Shown here in pieces: positions 54,437 to 62,631 of a DNA stretch of 64,000 nt. Each line of letters begins with the position of its first letter. Position 1 is the first letter of the stretch. Position numbers and translations under genes: made by a program. The DNA is from G963667675 sp965197565 (GTDB lineage Bacteria; Chloroflexota; Dehalococcoidia; Lucifugimonadales; UBA3495), in NCBI GenBank assembly GCA_965197565.1, contig CBDANK010000004.1:1550001-1614000 (forward strand), in the 5' to 3' direction. Under the pieces are notes generated by a model that saw nothing but the letters and a program-made list of their open reading frames with translations, was not told the DNA's origin and ran no database searches.

Positions 54437-55642
54437 TTATGACTTCTCCAAGAAAACCACGCATCTTGCAGGGTCGGCTTCAGCTAGGGCCTGGGGCCGG
54501 TGTCCGGTGTGGATGTAATCCGCTAGGAGCTTCCCAGCCATGGGGCCCCGGCCAAACCCGGAGGAGGCCATACCGCCGACGATGTAGAGGTTCTCTAGCT
54601 GGGGGATTTTGCCGATCAATGGTTTGCCGTCCAAAGAAAACGGCATCATTCCCGCCCAGGTCCGGCTCACTGGGATCTCTCGCAGCGCGGGAATGACCTC
54701 GGTGGCCTGACCCCGGTTCACCTCGATTCCGGCGGCATCCGGGGTCTTGTTGTAGCCAACCAACTGGCGGTCTCCGCCGAAGATTATTTCTCCGGTCTTC
54801 CTCTGACGTCCGTACAAGTGCCGGGTGAGCCGCATTTCTTCCCGGTGAGTCAACTCCGGCGGGGTGTGCGCGTCGTTCCCTGGGGTCTGGCTCCAGTGGA
54901 ACTCCGATTCAGCGGACCCGATTACGTGGAACAATCTTGGAGGAAGACTCGGGGTTGACCACATCTGACCGCGCACCGGCAGAATGGGAATATCCAGGCC
55001 CAACAGCGCTCCCAGGGGACGACACCAAGCGCCCGCCGCCAAGACCAACGCTTCGGCCTGGTAATGCCCCTGGGTTGTCTCCAACCGCCAAGCTCGATCT
55101 CCTGTTTGCTTGAGAGCAGTGACTTCGTGCCCATCAAGGACCTGGGCGCCGCACCGGCGAGCGGCTGCGGCGAAGGCTTGGGTCGCTTTAACCGGGTCAG
55201 CCTGCCCGCGGCCGGGCAGGTAGACGAACCCCGGCAGTTCCGAATTCGCCGCCGGTTCGATGGTCCGGGCCTCCCTGGCAGTGAGCAACTCCGGGGTATA
55301 CCCTTGAGACCTGAGGCGCAAAACATTATCCCGCACGAAGTCGTACTGCTCTTCGGTGTGAATAGACCGAAGAGCTCCCGACTGGCGAAACTCAATGTCA
55401 TAGCCCGAGTCTAGCTGTAAGGCTTTGAATAGCTCCAAACTTCCCATGGTGAGATAGGACTGGAGGTTGGGGAGGCGGCCCCAACCCAATCCACCCAGGC
55501 CCCCGGCATTGACTCCAGAAGCTTCGGAAGCGACCTCTCCTCTTTCCAGCAATGTCACTTGGCGTCCCTGTTGGGCCAGGTAGTAGGCTGTTGAGGCGCC
55601 GGCGATGCCGCCGCCTATAATAACGGTTTGCGTTTCGATCAT
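54437..55642 (-). CDS. FAD-dependent oxidoreductase (DAO/glycine oxidase family)
   Basis: A 401-residue DAO-fold enzyme: V-I-I-G-G-G-I-A-G-A-S-T-A near 6-18, L-L-E-R-G near 34, and V-G-G-M-A-S-S-G-F-G-R-G-P-M-A-G near 367. Likely oxidises a secondary or primary amine or amino acid to an imine with O2 or an electron carrier. The frame is open further upstream, but the ATG at 55642 has GGAGG close by and starts the Rossmann fold directly. It precedes the amidohydrolase on the same strand. Confidence 0.9.
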   Translation of the reverse strand: MIETQTVIIGGGIAGASTAYYLAQQGRQVTLLERGEVASEASGVNAGGLGGLGWGRLPNLQSYLTMGSLELFKALQLDSGYDIEFRQSGALRSIHTEEQYDFVRDNVLRLRSQGYTPELLTAREARTIEPAANSELPGFVYLPGRGQADPVKATQAFAAAARRCGAQVLDGHEVTALKQTGDRAWRLETTQGHYQAEALVLAAGAWCRPLGALLGLDIPILPVRGQMWSTPSLPPRLFHVIGSAESEFHWSQTPGNDAHTPPELTHREEMRLTRHLYGRQRKTGEIIFGGDRQLVGYNKTPDAAGIEVNRGQATEVIPALREIPVSRTWAGMMPFSLDGKPLIGKIPQLENLYIVGGMASSGFGRGPMAGKLLADYIHTGHRPQALAEADPARCVVFLEKS

Positions 55643-55934
55643 CCTGCCTCCTCCGGTGTCCCCACAAATATACGGCGTGGCGAGCCTTTTGTTCAATAAG
55701 CGTCAGGAGGAATGCGAAGTTGCCCAACTTTGACGGAGAGGGACACACACCGATCCAGTCCAACCTGGATTACCACGAAAGCGGTAATGAAGATAGGCGT
55801 CTTTTCGGACTTTGCAATCGTCCTGAGAAGGGCAAGGGGAATTGTTGCTTGTCCGGGGCCGCCAAGCAGTAGGCCGGTATAGGACGCAAACCCGGAATTG
55901 GGCACGCCGTTGCCGCGCTAGACAAGGGGCGATA

Positions 55935-56225
55935 CTATGTAGCGGTAGCCAGCCGGTCCAACTCTTTGACCTGTATGTTGGAGACTAGGACCATTAGCTC
56001 GTCCAAGCGGCGCACCTCAAACTCCATGAAGTCGTCTTCTACCACCATGTAGCGGGACACCGTTTGCCAAATCTCCCGCTTCATGGCCTCCATTTTCTCC
56101 GGCGCCAAGTCGAGCCGGTCGTGCATCAAGACCAAGCGCAGCCGCTGCCGGGCAGTGTCTTTAGTGCGTTCCCGGTCCTTGTCCAGCTCCCGTTGGTGGA
56201 GCAACCACCGCAAAAATTCAAGCAT
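55935..56225 (-). CDS. minE: MinE, cell division topological specificity factor
   Basis: A 96-residue protein with the MinE core: T-A-R-Q-R-L-R-L-V-L-M-H-D-R-L-D-L near 24-40, which contacts MinD, and a C-terminal dimerisation domain with E-V-R-R-L-D-E-L near 68. MinE displaces MinD from the membrane and drives oscillation. Its ATG overlaps the end of minD by 8 bases, so translation is coupled. The 291-base gap upstream of this operon's far end (55643-55934) shows no credible gene. Confidence 0.93.
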   Translation of the reverse strand: MLEFLRWLLHQRELDKDRERTKDTARQRLRLVLMHDRLDLAPEKMEAMKREIWQTVSRYMVVEDDFMEFEVRRLDELMVLVSNIQVKELDRLATAT

Positions 56226-57036
56226 GTGAATAGGCGCTCCCGTTCAAACCTACGAGTCCCTTGAACTTGCTCAGGAAGTTTGATTTGGCCTCTACGTCGA
56301 CCAAGGGCACTTCGTCTCCATCCACCCTGGCCGCAATCCGTAGAAAGGCGGCGCCGGAAGGAGCCTTCTTGTCGTGGACCACCGGAACACCCCGGTTAGC
56401 CGCGGTGATGGTCCTCTCATCGGCGGGCACCAAGCCAAGCACATCCACCGCCAGCAAATCTACTACGTCCCTTTGGTCCATCATGTCGCCGCGCATAACC
56501 ATTTCGGGATTGATCCGGTTGATAATCAGCTTGGGCCGGTGCAGCTCCGCTGCTTCTAGCAACCCGATCACCCGGTCGGCGTCACGGATAGCCGAAACTT
56601 CGGGAGTGGTAACTATTATAGCTTCGGTGGCGGCGGCCACAGCGTTTTTGAAGCCCTGTTCGATCCCGGCGGGGCAGTCCATGAGAACGTAATCGAACTC
56701 AGTCTCCAACTGGGCGCATAGCTCCCGCAACTGCTGGGGGTCCACGCTGTTCTTGTCGCGGGTCTGGGCCGCCGGAATCAGGAATAACTCGTACTTATGC
56801 TTATCCCGGATCATCGCTTGATGGGCTTTGCAGTGGCCTTCGATCACGTTTACCAAATCGTAGACGATGCGGTTTTCCAAGCCCATGACCACGTCCAGAT
56901 TGCGCAGGCCGATGTCGGTGTCGATCACCACGACTCTATGGCCGCGCATGGCCAAGCCGGTGCCTATGTTAGCCGTGGCAGTAGTCTTGCCCACCCCACC
57001 CTTGCCGGAAGTTATAACTATGGTCCTACCCGTCAT
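56218..57036 (-). CDS. minD: MinD, septum-site determining ATPase
   Basis: A 272-residue ParA-type ATPase. The deviant Walker A G-K-G-G-V-G-K-T-T is at 11-19, D-T-D-I-G-L-R-N-L-D near 42, and D-C-P-A-G near 122. The C-terminal amphipathic helix F-L-S-K-F-K-G-L near 255 is the membrane-targeting sequence. It sits between minC and minE with overlaps of 11 and 8 bases. The ATG at 57036 starts M-T-G-R-T-I-V-I-T-S; the longer frame would extend into minC. Confidence 0.96.
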   Translation of the reverse strand: MTGRTIVITSGKGGVGKTTATANIGTGLAMRGHRVVVIDTDIGLRNLDVVMGLENRIVYDLVNVIEGHCKAHQAMIRDKHKYELFLIPAAQTRDKNSVDPQQLRELCAQLETEFDYVLMDCPAGIEQGFKNAVAAATEAIIVTTPEVSAIRDADRVIGLLEAAELHRPKLIINRINPEMVMRGDMMDQRDVVDLLAVDVLGLVPADERTITAANRGVPVVHDKKAPSGAAFLRIAARVDGDEVPLVDVEAKSNFLSKFKGLVGLNGSAYSHA

Positions 57037-57829
57037 ACAGTATCCCTCTGCCGTATCTTGCGAACCGTCCTGCAAATGGCGCTACGTAAATGTTGCGCCG
57101 GCGCACGAAAGCTATCTTAGGGCCTGTCGTCTTAGATTTGGCCCTTGGACCGGTTGCCGGGGCCAAGCCGGTGTAAGGGCCTATCTGGATCCGTGGCGAG
57201 TCCAACTCAAGGGCGATAATCGTAGCTTTTGTGTCTCCCTCAACGCCGGCGTGGGCCAGTCCTCGGAGACTCCCGAACACTACAATGTCGCCCTCGGCCA
57301 AGATTTCAGCGCCCGGGTTCACGTCGGACAGCACCACCACATTGCCGGGGTAGTGGATCGATTCTCCAGAGCGAAAGGTGGTTTTAACAAACAACGCCTC
57401 GGTAGGCAAGCCCTTGGGGGAACTCCCGGACTTGGGCTCCTTGAGCTTGGACTGCGCCGGAGGCCCCACCCCGATAGGTCCGGCATTTTCTTGCTTGAGA
57501 CTCAATCCTGCGGCGACGGAATCCACCCTTCCCGTGCCGTTGCTGTCGTAATTGGCCCAGTCCAGGTTCTCCGGCAGGCACCAGAACCGGCTCACGGTCA
57601 GGCCCGACTCGGACTCGATGAGCTGCTTGATCCGGCCCAGTTGTTCCTGAGAGAGTATCCACCGGCCCGCGTTGACGCTGATACTGCCCTTGGACCACAA
57701 CCCGCGGTTTTCCACCAGGTATCTCCGCAGCCTCCGGGTTACTTGGTCGAAGGGCGCGGAATCATCAATGGTAAAATCGACGTTGGTCCCTCTCCCCGAA
57801 ACCTGAACTACCTCGGGTCTCGACGCCAC
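57026..57829 (-). CDS. minC: MinC, septum-site determining protein
   Basis: A 267-residue division inhibitor. The N-terminal FtsZ-binding domain (1-100) joins through a linker rich in Ser, Pro and Lys to the C-terminal beta-helix, marked by R-S-G-E-S-I-H-Y-P-G-N-V-V-V-L near 152 and D-V-N-P-G-A-E-I near 169, then V-F-G-S-L-R-G-L-A-H-A-G. The tail after R-I-Q-I is about 50 residues, longer than in E. coli. It starts at GTG with GGAGG upstream. Confidence 0.95.
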   Translation of the reverse strand: MASRPEVVQVSGRGTNVDFTIDDSAPFDQVTRRLRRYLVENRGLWSKGSISVNAGRWILSQEQLGRIKQLIESESGLTVSRFWCLPENLDWANYDSNGTGRVDSVAAGLSLKQENAGPIGVGPPAQSKLKEPKSGSSPKGLPTEALFVKTTFRSGESIHYPGNVVVLSDVNPGAEILAEGDIVVFGSLRGLAHAGVEGDTKATIIALELDSPRIQIGPYTGLAPATGPRAKSKTTGPKIAFVRRRNIYVAPFAGRFARYGRGILYDG

Positions 57830-57870
57830 GCAACCTCCATACCAGGCGGCAACAGCTTATGTTATCTTCG

Positions 57871-57900
57871 GTTATAGCAGCGGCATTCTTGATAATTCAA
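57871..57900 (-). promoter_or_regulatory. Promoter for minCDE
   Basis: On the minus strand TTGAAT (complement of 57895-57900), an 18-base spacer and TATAAC (complement of 57871-57876) lie about 42 bases upstream of the minC start, within the divergent gap to the MFS gene. Confidence 0.5.
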
Positions 57901-57953
57901 GGTTTTGGGAAACCGATTTCGGCCAATTTTGAGAATTATTTGGATTAGTGTTT

Positions 57954-59168
57954 ATGACAACCCATATCGAGGCTAAACCGCAGTTGGAAACGCGGCGGAG
58001 GTTCCTCCTAGGTTCTCTGTTTCTGGGTCATGCAGCGATTCACTGGTATCAGCAACTCTTCCTGATAATCCTCCCGTCAATCAAGGCGGCCTTCGGGCTC
58101 AACGACGTGCAGGTGGGCGGACTCTCTACGGCGCGGGGGGCGTTGGGCGGCATTCTAATGATGCCCTCAGGGTATCTGGCGGATTCCTTTACGAAGTACC
58201 GGCCCTTGATAATGGCCTTTGCTCTGGTCTGCGGCGGCGTGGCCTATTTCTTTGCGGCGCGGGCTCCCAGCTATGTTTGGGTTGTCCTGGCTATGGGCTT
58301 GGTGGGGGTGGCCTCGGCGGCGTGGCACCCTGCTTCGGTCGCCTCCCTGTCCTCTCGTTTCCCCGAACGGCGGGGCATGGCCCTGGCGATCCATGGCGTC
58401 GGCGCCAGCGTGGGAGACACTATCGCTCCACTGTGTGTCGGTGCGTTATTGCTGACGGTAGGCTGGCAGCACCTCATGCAGTTCCATTTGTTGCCCGCGG
58501 TGATCATGGCGATTATCCTGTGGCGCAGCCTGAGTTCCATTTACCGGGAGGAAGCGCCCGGACCGAGCTTTCGCGATTATCTGGGCGGCGTCAAGGATAT
58601 GCTGCGGCAACGCAGCGTTCACGCAATCATGATCGCCAGTGCCTTGATGGGCATGGGCCGGCTCAGCATGTTGACGTTTTTGCCCATCTACATTGTTGAT
58701 GACCTGGGCTACTCTTCCTTTTGGCTCGGATTTTATCTGATGCTGCTGCATTTGATGGGAGTAGCTTCTCAACCGGTAATGGGAATCGTATCGGACAACT
58801 TCAGCCGCAAAACGGTGCTGCTGCCTGCCTTCACGGCTTTAGGGGTGTTGTACCTGGTCTTGCCTTGGGCTGATTCCAGCCTTCAATTGGGTTTGGTGGT
58901 TGCCGTCATGGGACTCTTTTTCTACGGCACAGGGAACATCGCCACAGCCGCCGTCATGGATGTGTCGGCGACGGTAGTGCAGGGAACCACCATGAGCGTA
59001 ATGAGCGTCTTCAGCCAGGTCTTAACCATCCCGTCCCCGATCATTGCGGGGGTGCTCGTTTCGGAGTTCGGGACAAAGGCCTCGTTCTACTATGCCGGGA
59101 TTATGCTGTTGCTAGGGGTCTTGTTTATATTGGCGGCCAAGACGCCCCGCCCACTCACTGCGTCCTAG
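57954..59168 (+). CDS. MFS transporter
   Basis: A protein of about 404 residues with roughly 12 hydrophobic segments. A-motif-like G-Y-L-A-D-S-F-T-K-Y-R near 67 and the second-half G-I-V-S-D-N-F-S-R-K near 280 are clear. An in-frame GTG lies two codons upstream; the ATG is preferred, though neither has a strong ribosome site. Substrate unknown. Confidence 0.85.
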   Translation: MTTHIEAKPQLETRRRFLLGSLFLGHAAIHWYQQLFLIILPSIKAAFGLNDVQVGGLSTARGALGGILMMPSGYLADSFTKYRPLIMAFALVCGGVAYFFAARAPSYVWVVLAMGLVGVASAAWHPASVASLSSRFPERRGMALAIHGVGASVGDTIAPLCVGALLLTVGWQHLMQFHLLPAVIMAIILWRSLSSIYREEAPGPSFRDYLGGVKDMLRQRSVHAIMIASALMGMGRLSMLTFLPIYIVDDLGYSSFWLGFYLMLLHLMGVASQPVMGIVSDNFSRKTVLLPAFTALGVLYLVLPWADSSLQLGLVVAVMGLFFYGTGNIATAAVMDVSATVVQGTTMSVMSVFSQVLTIPSPIIAGVLVSEFGTKASFYYAGIMLLLGVLFILAAKTPRPLTAS

Positions 59169-59298
59169 ACCCGGCCCGGCTTTGTTGACAATCTGTCTTA
59201 CGTCTTTTCACGCCGAGTTTGTCGGACCGTCTATGGTGAACTGTCAGCGCGGCAGGTCGATGGCCCTCATGACTTGCTCCCCAGCCCAAGGGGGCCGG

Positions 59299-60474
59299 TT
59301 AGTCGCGGGCGCCGAATACAGCCACCGAGCAGGTGAAGGAGCCGGGTCTTCCGCCCAAGTTGTGGGTGAGGCCCAGGCTGGGGTTTTTCAGTTGGCGGGG
59401 TCCTGCATTGCCTTGTAGCTGCTTGTAAACCTCGTAGATCATCCGGATGCCGCTGGCCCCGATGGGGTGGCCGAAGCATTTCAAGCCGCCGTCGGTATTA
59501 ACCGGAAGCTCCCCTTCCAGGCTGAAGGTCCCCGCATCCACGTCCTCACTGCCCCGGCCTCTGGGGCTGAAGCCCAGGTCCTCGTAGATGATCAGCTCGG
59601 TGATGGTGAAGCAGTCGTGGACCATGGCTAGGTCCAACTCCTCCCGAGGGTTGACGATGCCGGCTTCCTGGTAGGATGCCTGGGCCGCCCGCACCGTCTC
59701 TGGGAAGTGAACGAAGTCCCAATCATTACGGATAGTGCCGAAAGCGCCCACGGCCAGACCCAAACCCTTTACCAACACATAGTCGTCACGGAAGGTGCGG
59801 GCGATCTCGGGCGTGGTAATGATCGCCGCCGCCGCTCCGTCGCTGACTCCACAGCAGTCGAAGAGGCCCAAGGGCCAAGCGACCATGGGGGCGTTGACCA
59901 CTTGTTCGGTGCTCACCTCCCGTTGGAAGTGAGCTTTGGGGCTCAGGGTGCCGTTGTGGTGGTTCTTACTGGCGATCATGGCCAAGGTCTGCTTGCCCCG
60001 TTCAAAAGGAATGCCGTATTGATGGAGATAGCGGGTGGCCGCCATGGCGAACTGGGATGGAGGCGGCGCCGGCGGCGTCACATCCGATCCGGGGGCCTCG
60101 GGAATGGCCAGGCCGGAAAACCCTGAATCCTTGAGCTTTTCCACGCCCAAAGCAAGCACAATATCGTAGACCCCCGCCGCGACGGCGTAGCAGGCATTGC
60201 GGAAAGCATCGGTAGCGGTGGCGCAAGCATTCTCCACCCGTGAGATGGGAATATAATCCAACTTCAACGCCTCCGCCAAAGGCTGTCCGGTGCGGAAGGA
60301 GCTGACCGTCCCCAGCCAAGCGGCTTGGACATCCTTTGCCTCAATGCCGGCGTCATCGAATGCCTCGTAGGCCGCCTCAACCATCAAATCCGTTGCGCTG
60401 GCGTCCCAACGTTCCCCAAACTTGGTGCAGCCCATTCCGATAATAGCCACTCGGTCCTTGATGCCGGTCATCAT
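59299..60474 (-). CDS. Thiolase family protein (SCP2/lipid-transfer type)
   Basis: A 391-residue thiolase-fold protein. The nucleophilic Cys84 is kept in V-E-N-A-C-A-T-A-T-D, with G-H-P-I-G-A-S-G near 345 and M-V-H-D-C-F-T near 286. SCP2-type thiolases act with DUF35 proteins in archaeal acetoacetyl-CoA formation and in side-chain cleavage. A DUF35-containing gene lies directly upstream on the same strand, 185 bases away, supporting a joint complex (inference). GGAGG precedes the start. Confidence 0.9.
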   Translation of the reverse strand: MMTGIKDRVAIIGMGCTKFGERWDASATDLMVEAAYEAFDDAGIEAKDVQAAWLGTVSSFRTGQPLAEALKLDYIPISRVENACATATDAFRNACYAVAAGVYDIVLALGVEKLKDSGFSGLAIPEAPGSDVTPPAPPPSQFAMAATRYLHQYGIPFERGKQTLAMIASKNHHNGTLSPKAHFQREVSTEQVVNAPMVAWPLGLFDCCGVSDGAAAAIITTPEIARTFRDDYVLVKGLGLAVGAFGTIRNDWDFVHFPETVRAAQASYQEAGIVNPREELDLAMVHDCFTITELIIYEDLGFSPRGRGSEDVDAGTFSLEGELPVNTDGGLKCFGHPIGASGIRMIYEVYKQLQGNAGPRQLKNPSLGLTHNLGGRPGSFTCSVAVFGARD

Positions 60475-60526
60475 CCGCCTCCATTATGTAAAGTTTGCTC
60501 CGCTTAAATCAGAGTGCTGAACGCCC

Positions 60527-60701
60527 AGGGCCTTTCAATTGTCGCCCCGGCCTATGCTGGGGCAAGCTCCGAGCAGAACGAGGGGTCTAAAGTCCTTGAC
60601 TACATTCCCTTTTTAGATACTCGGACCAAGTTCTTGCTGAAGGCTTTTAGATTCCTCGCCTACGGCTCGGAATGACATTTTCGACAACTGAAAGACCCTG
60701 C
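60527..60701. repeat. Dispersed palindromic repeat, subfamily 1, overlapping a gene end
   Basis: About 175 bp from agggcctttcaattgtc to gacaactgaaagaccctgc, with inverted ends and the same core as 22089-22226. Bases 60660-60701 are also the last codons of the HMGS-like/DUF35 gene, so the repeat supplies its stop codon. Confidence 0.85.
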
Positions 60702-62138
60702 TGAACGCCGGGGCACGGCTTTCCAATAGTAGTTGTGAATCCCGTTAACCACCCGAAGCTTGCGAAAGCTCATCTCCACCGGCATCCCAATCTTCACTTC
60801 ATTCAACTCCCGGTCGGTCATCATGCAGAGCATACGTCCGCCGCCATCGAAGTCCACTGCGGCGACCACCAAAGGCGAGTCGATAGTGCCGGCCAGATAA
60901 TCCATGGAGTAAGTGAAAACGCTGCCCCCGCGGTCGCTGAGACGCACGGGTGTGGAGTCGTCCCGTGTCCGGCAATTAACACATACTTGCTGCCCAGGGT
61001 ACTGAACGTAGCCGCATTGATTGCAGGTGGCGCCGTAAAGGCGAAGGTTTTTGTCGCTCTCTCTCCAAAGCGCTGTGACCGAGGGCGGAGCAGCAACCGG
61101 CCGCCGCGCAGCGGCGTCGGTGACCCAAACCTCCCGCCAGCGGGCGTAGGTCTCGTAGCTGTTCAGTTGTTGCTTGGCTTCAAGGTACCCAATCACGCCC
61201 ATGCGGGGGGCAAGGGTCGCGATAGCTTCGGTGGTCCGGAATCCCAATGCGTCACTCCCATCACCATAAGACACGGTCAACAGCAATTGACCGGGGCCTG
61301 CCGCTTCCAAGGCAGCTACCAGCAACATCAGCGGAAAGGCTGCTCCCGTGTTGCCCATCCTGCCAAATAAAGGGTCCTGCACCTGCTCCGGCGCGAATCC
61401 CGCTCCCTTGGCCAACTGGCTGTGCCGGCGGCCGTCGGGCGCATAAAGGGCGATCTTGGCTACGTCTTGAGGATTTAGACCCTGTTTTTGGAGGAATCCC
61501 GAGATGGCCTCGTCCAAGATGCGAGCCAACCCCTCCTCAGCGGCGAACCGGTCCTCCCAGGAACGGACGAAGGGGTCCCCTGCCGAGCGCCAAGAATCCA
61601 GCATATTCTCGGTGATAGAGTGAAACCCCTCCAGGTTGGCTATGACTCCGTCTTGGGACACCAATAGAGCCGCGGCGCCGTCACCTAAGTTTCGTTCCGT
61701 GTCGCTCCGGGGAGCACTGGGACGGTTGTCGCTGGCAATAACCAATACCTTGCCGGCGGAGCCGGCAGCCACGGAGTCCAAGGCCGCTTTCAGCCCAGTG
61801 GTCCCGGCCCGAAGGACGTCGGTTATGTCGGCGGCAAATATGTCGCGGCGCAGGTCCAAGGCCGCAGCGATTATCGCGGCGCACTGTTTTTCGGCGTAAG
61901 GAGGGGTAGTAGTAGCGAAAATCAGGCCGTCCACCGCCTGCCGGTCTTGGCCGCGCAGACAGTCCACCCCGGCGGCAACTGCCATAGTCACGCTGTCTTC
62001 GTCGAAGTTGGCAATGGACCGCTCTTGAAACGAGTTCCAACCCGAAGATTCAGCACCGAGACGGTACCGTGGAACGTAACCACCAAAAGCGGCGATTCCA
62101 ACCAATCTATACCTGCTTATCGGAGAGCTTGTTGCCAT
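60660..62138 (-). CDS. HMG-CoA synthase-like protein fused to DUF35 zinc-ribbon/OB-fold domain
   Basis: A 492-residue fusion. Residues 1-345 are HMG-CoA synthase-like (Y-V-P-R-Y-R-L near 20, E-K-Q-C-A-A near 83, G-D-G-A-A-A near 162, G-N-T-G-A-A-F near 270). Where HMGS has the acylated Cys before A-G-T, this protein reads V-L-R-A-G-T. Residues 370-480 are DUF35: a ribbon with C-N-Q-C and C-V-N-C, then an OB-fold. The last 13 or so residues come from the repeat at 60527-60701. The open frame extends upstream, but ATG 62138 starts the conserved domain. It may bridge CoA intermediates with the adjacent thiolase; classic HMGS activity is doubtful. Confidence 0.85.
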   Translation of the reverse strand: MATSSPISRYRLVGIAAFGGYVPRYRLGAESSGWNSFQERSIANFDEDSVTMAVAAGVDCLRGQDRQAVDGLIFATTTPPYAEKQCAAIIAAALDLRRDIFAADITDVLRAGTTGLKAALDSVAAGSAGKVLVIASDNRPSAPRSDTERNLGDGAAALLVSQDGVIANLEGFHSITENMLDSWRSAGDPFVRSWEDRFAAEEGLARILDEAISGFLQKQGLNPQDVAKIALYAPDGRRHSQLAKGAGFAPEQVQDPLFGRMGNTGAAFPLMLLVAALEAAGPGQLLLTVSYGDGSDALGFRTTEAIATLAPRMGVIGYLEAKQQLNSYETYARWREVWVTDAAARRPVAAPPSVTALWRESDKNLRLYGATCNQCGYVQYPGQQVCVNCRTRDDSTPVRLSDRGGSVFTYSMDYLAGTIDSPLVVAAVDFDGGGRMLCMMTDRELNEVKIGMPVEMSFRKLRVVNGIHNYYWKAVPRRSAGSFSCRKCHSEP

Positions 62139-62221
62139 CCTAGCAGTAGCATTTCTTAGTGTCAACGTTGCCCAGACCCTGGGGTGCGCCTTAGATTTTT
62201 GCGGGGACCGGGCTCGGGCCG

Positions 62222-62258
62222 GATTCGTTTCTTGTTTGGAACAAATAAGGAACGAATC
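62222..62258. other. 17-bp hairpin with 3-base loop
   Basis: Left arm 62222-62238 pairs with 62242-62258 (two G-T pairs, otherwise Watson-Crick) over a gaa loop. Four more GGCC pairs follow outside across one bulged base (62217-62220 with 62259-62262). Confidence 0.7.
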
Positions 62259-62328
62259 GGCCGTGGGGCTGAAATACCCCTTCGCGAAAGCGGGCCCGGC
62301 ATGGCCGGTGGGCGGTCGCGGACCCAGG

Positions 62329-62363
62329 CCCTTCGTCCACGGCGCTTCGCCGTGGACGAAGGG
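62329..62363. other. 15-bp perfect hairpin, gcttc loop
   Basis: Arms 62329-62343 and 62349-62363 are perfectly complementary with a five-base loop. No T-run follows on either strand, so it is not a typical terminator. Confidence 0.7.
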
Positions 62364-62631
62364 AGGTCGAGGAAGGCTTTTGGCGGGGGACATGGGCAAC
62401 ATGGTTTCAGTTTGGGTATTGGCCTTCGGGCTTGTCAAGGAAGAGGTGGCATTGAGGTAATGGTTGCGAAAGGGGGAGAGCCGACAGTGGAGTCGATGAT
62501 GCGGCGGGCCTACGACAGGGGCGCAAAGTCTTGGGGTCCGCCCGAGGCCCGGCGTTAAACCGAGAATAGGAGCGCCTTGTGATACAATTGACCAAAGCGG
62601 TTGAGCCGCCGGCGGCGGCGATCGTTTCCTC

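Larger units (their letters stand above)
62139..62631. other. Divergent intergenic region with long hairpins
   Basis: This 490-base region separates the HMGS-like gene from the ctp gene. It holds two strong hairpins (62222-62258 and 62329-62363, listed separately). No protein-coding gene is credible; long open frames across it are extensions of neighbours. An unrecognised structured RNA is possible. Confidence 0.5.

Noticed and set aside
55693..55905. 70-codon minus-strand frame between the DAO oxidase and minE
   Set aside because: Hydrophobic in part but matches no family I recognise and has no ribosome site; treated as non-coding.
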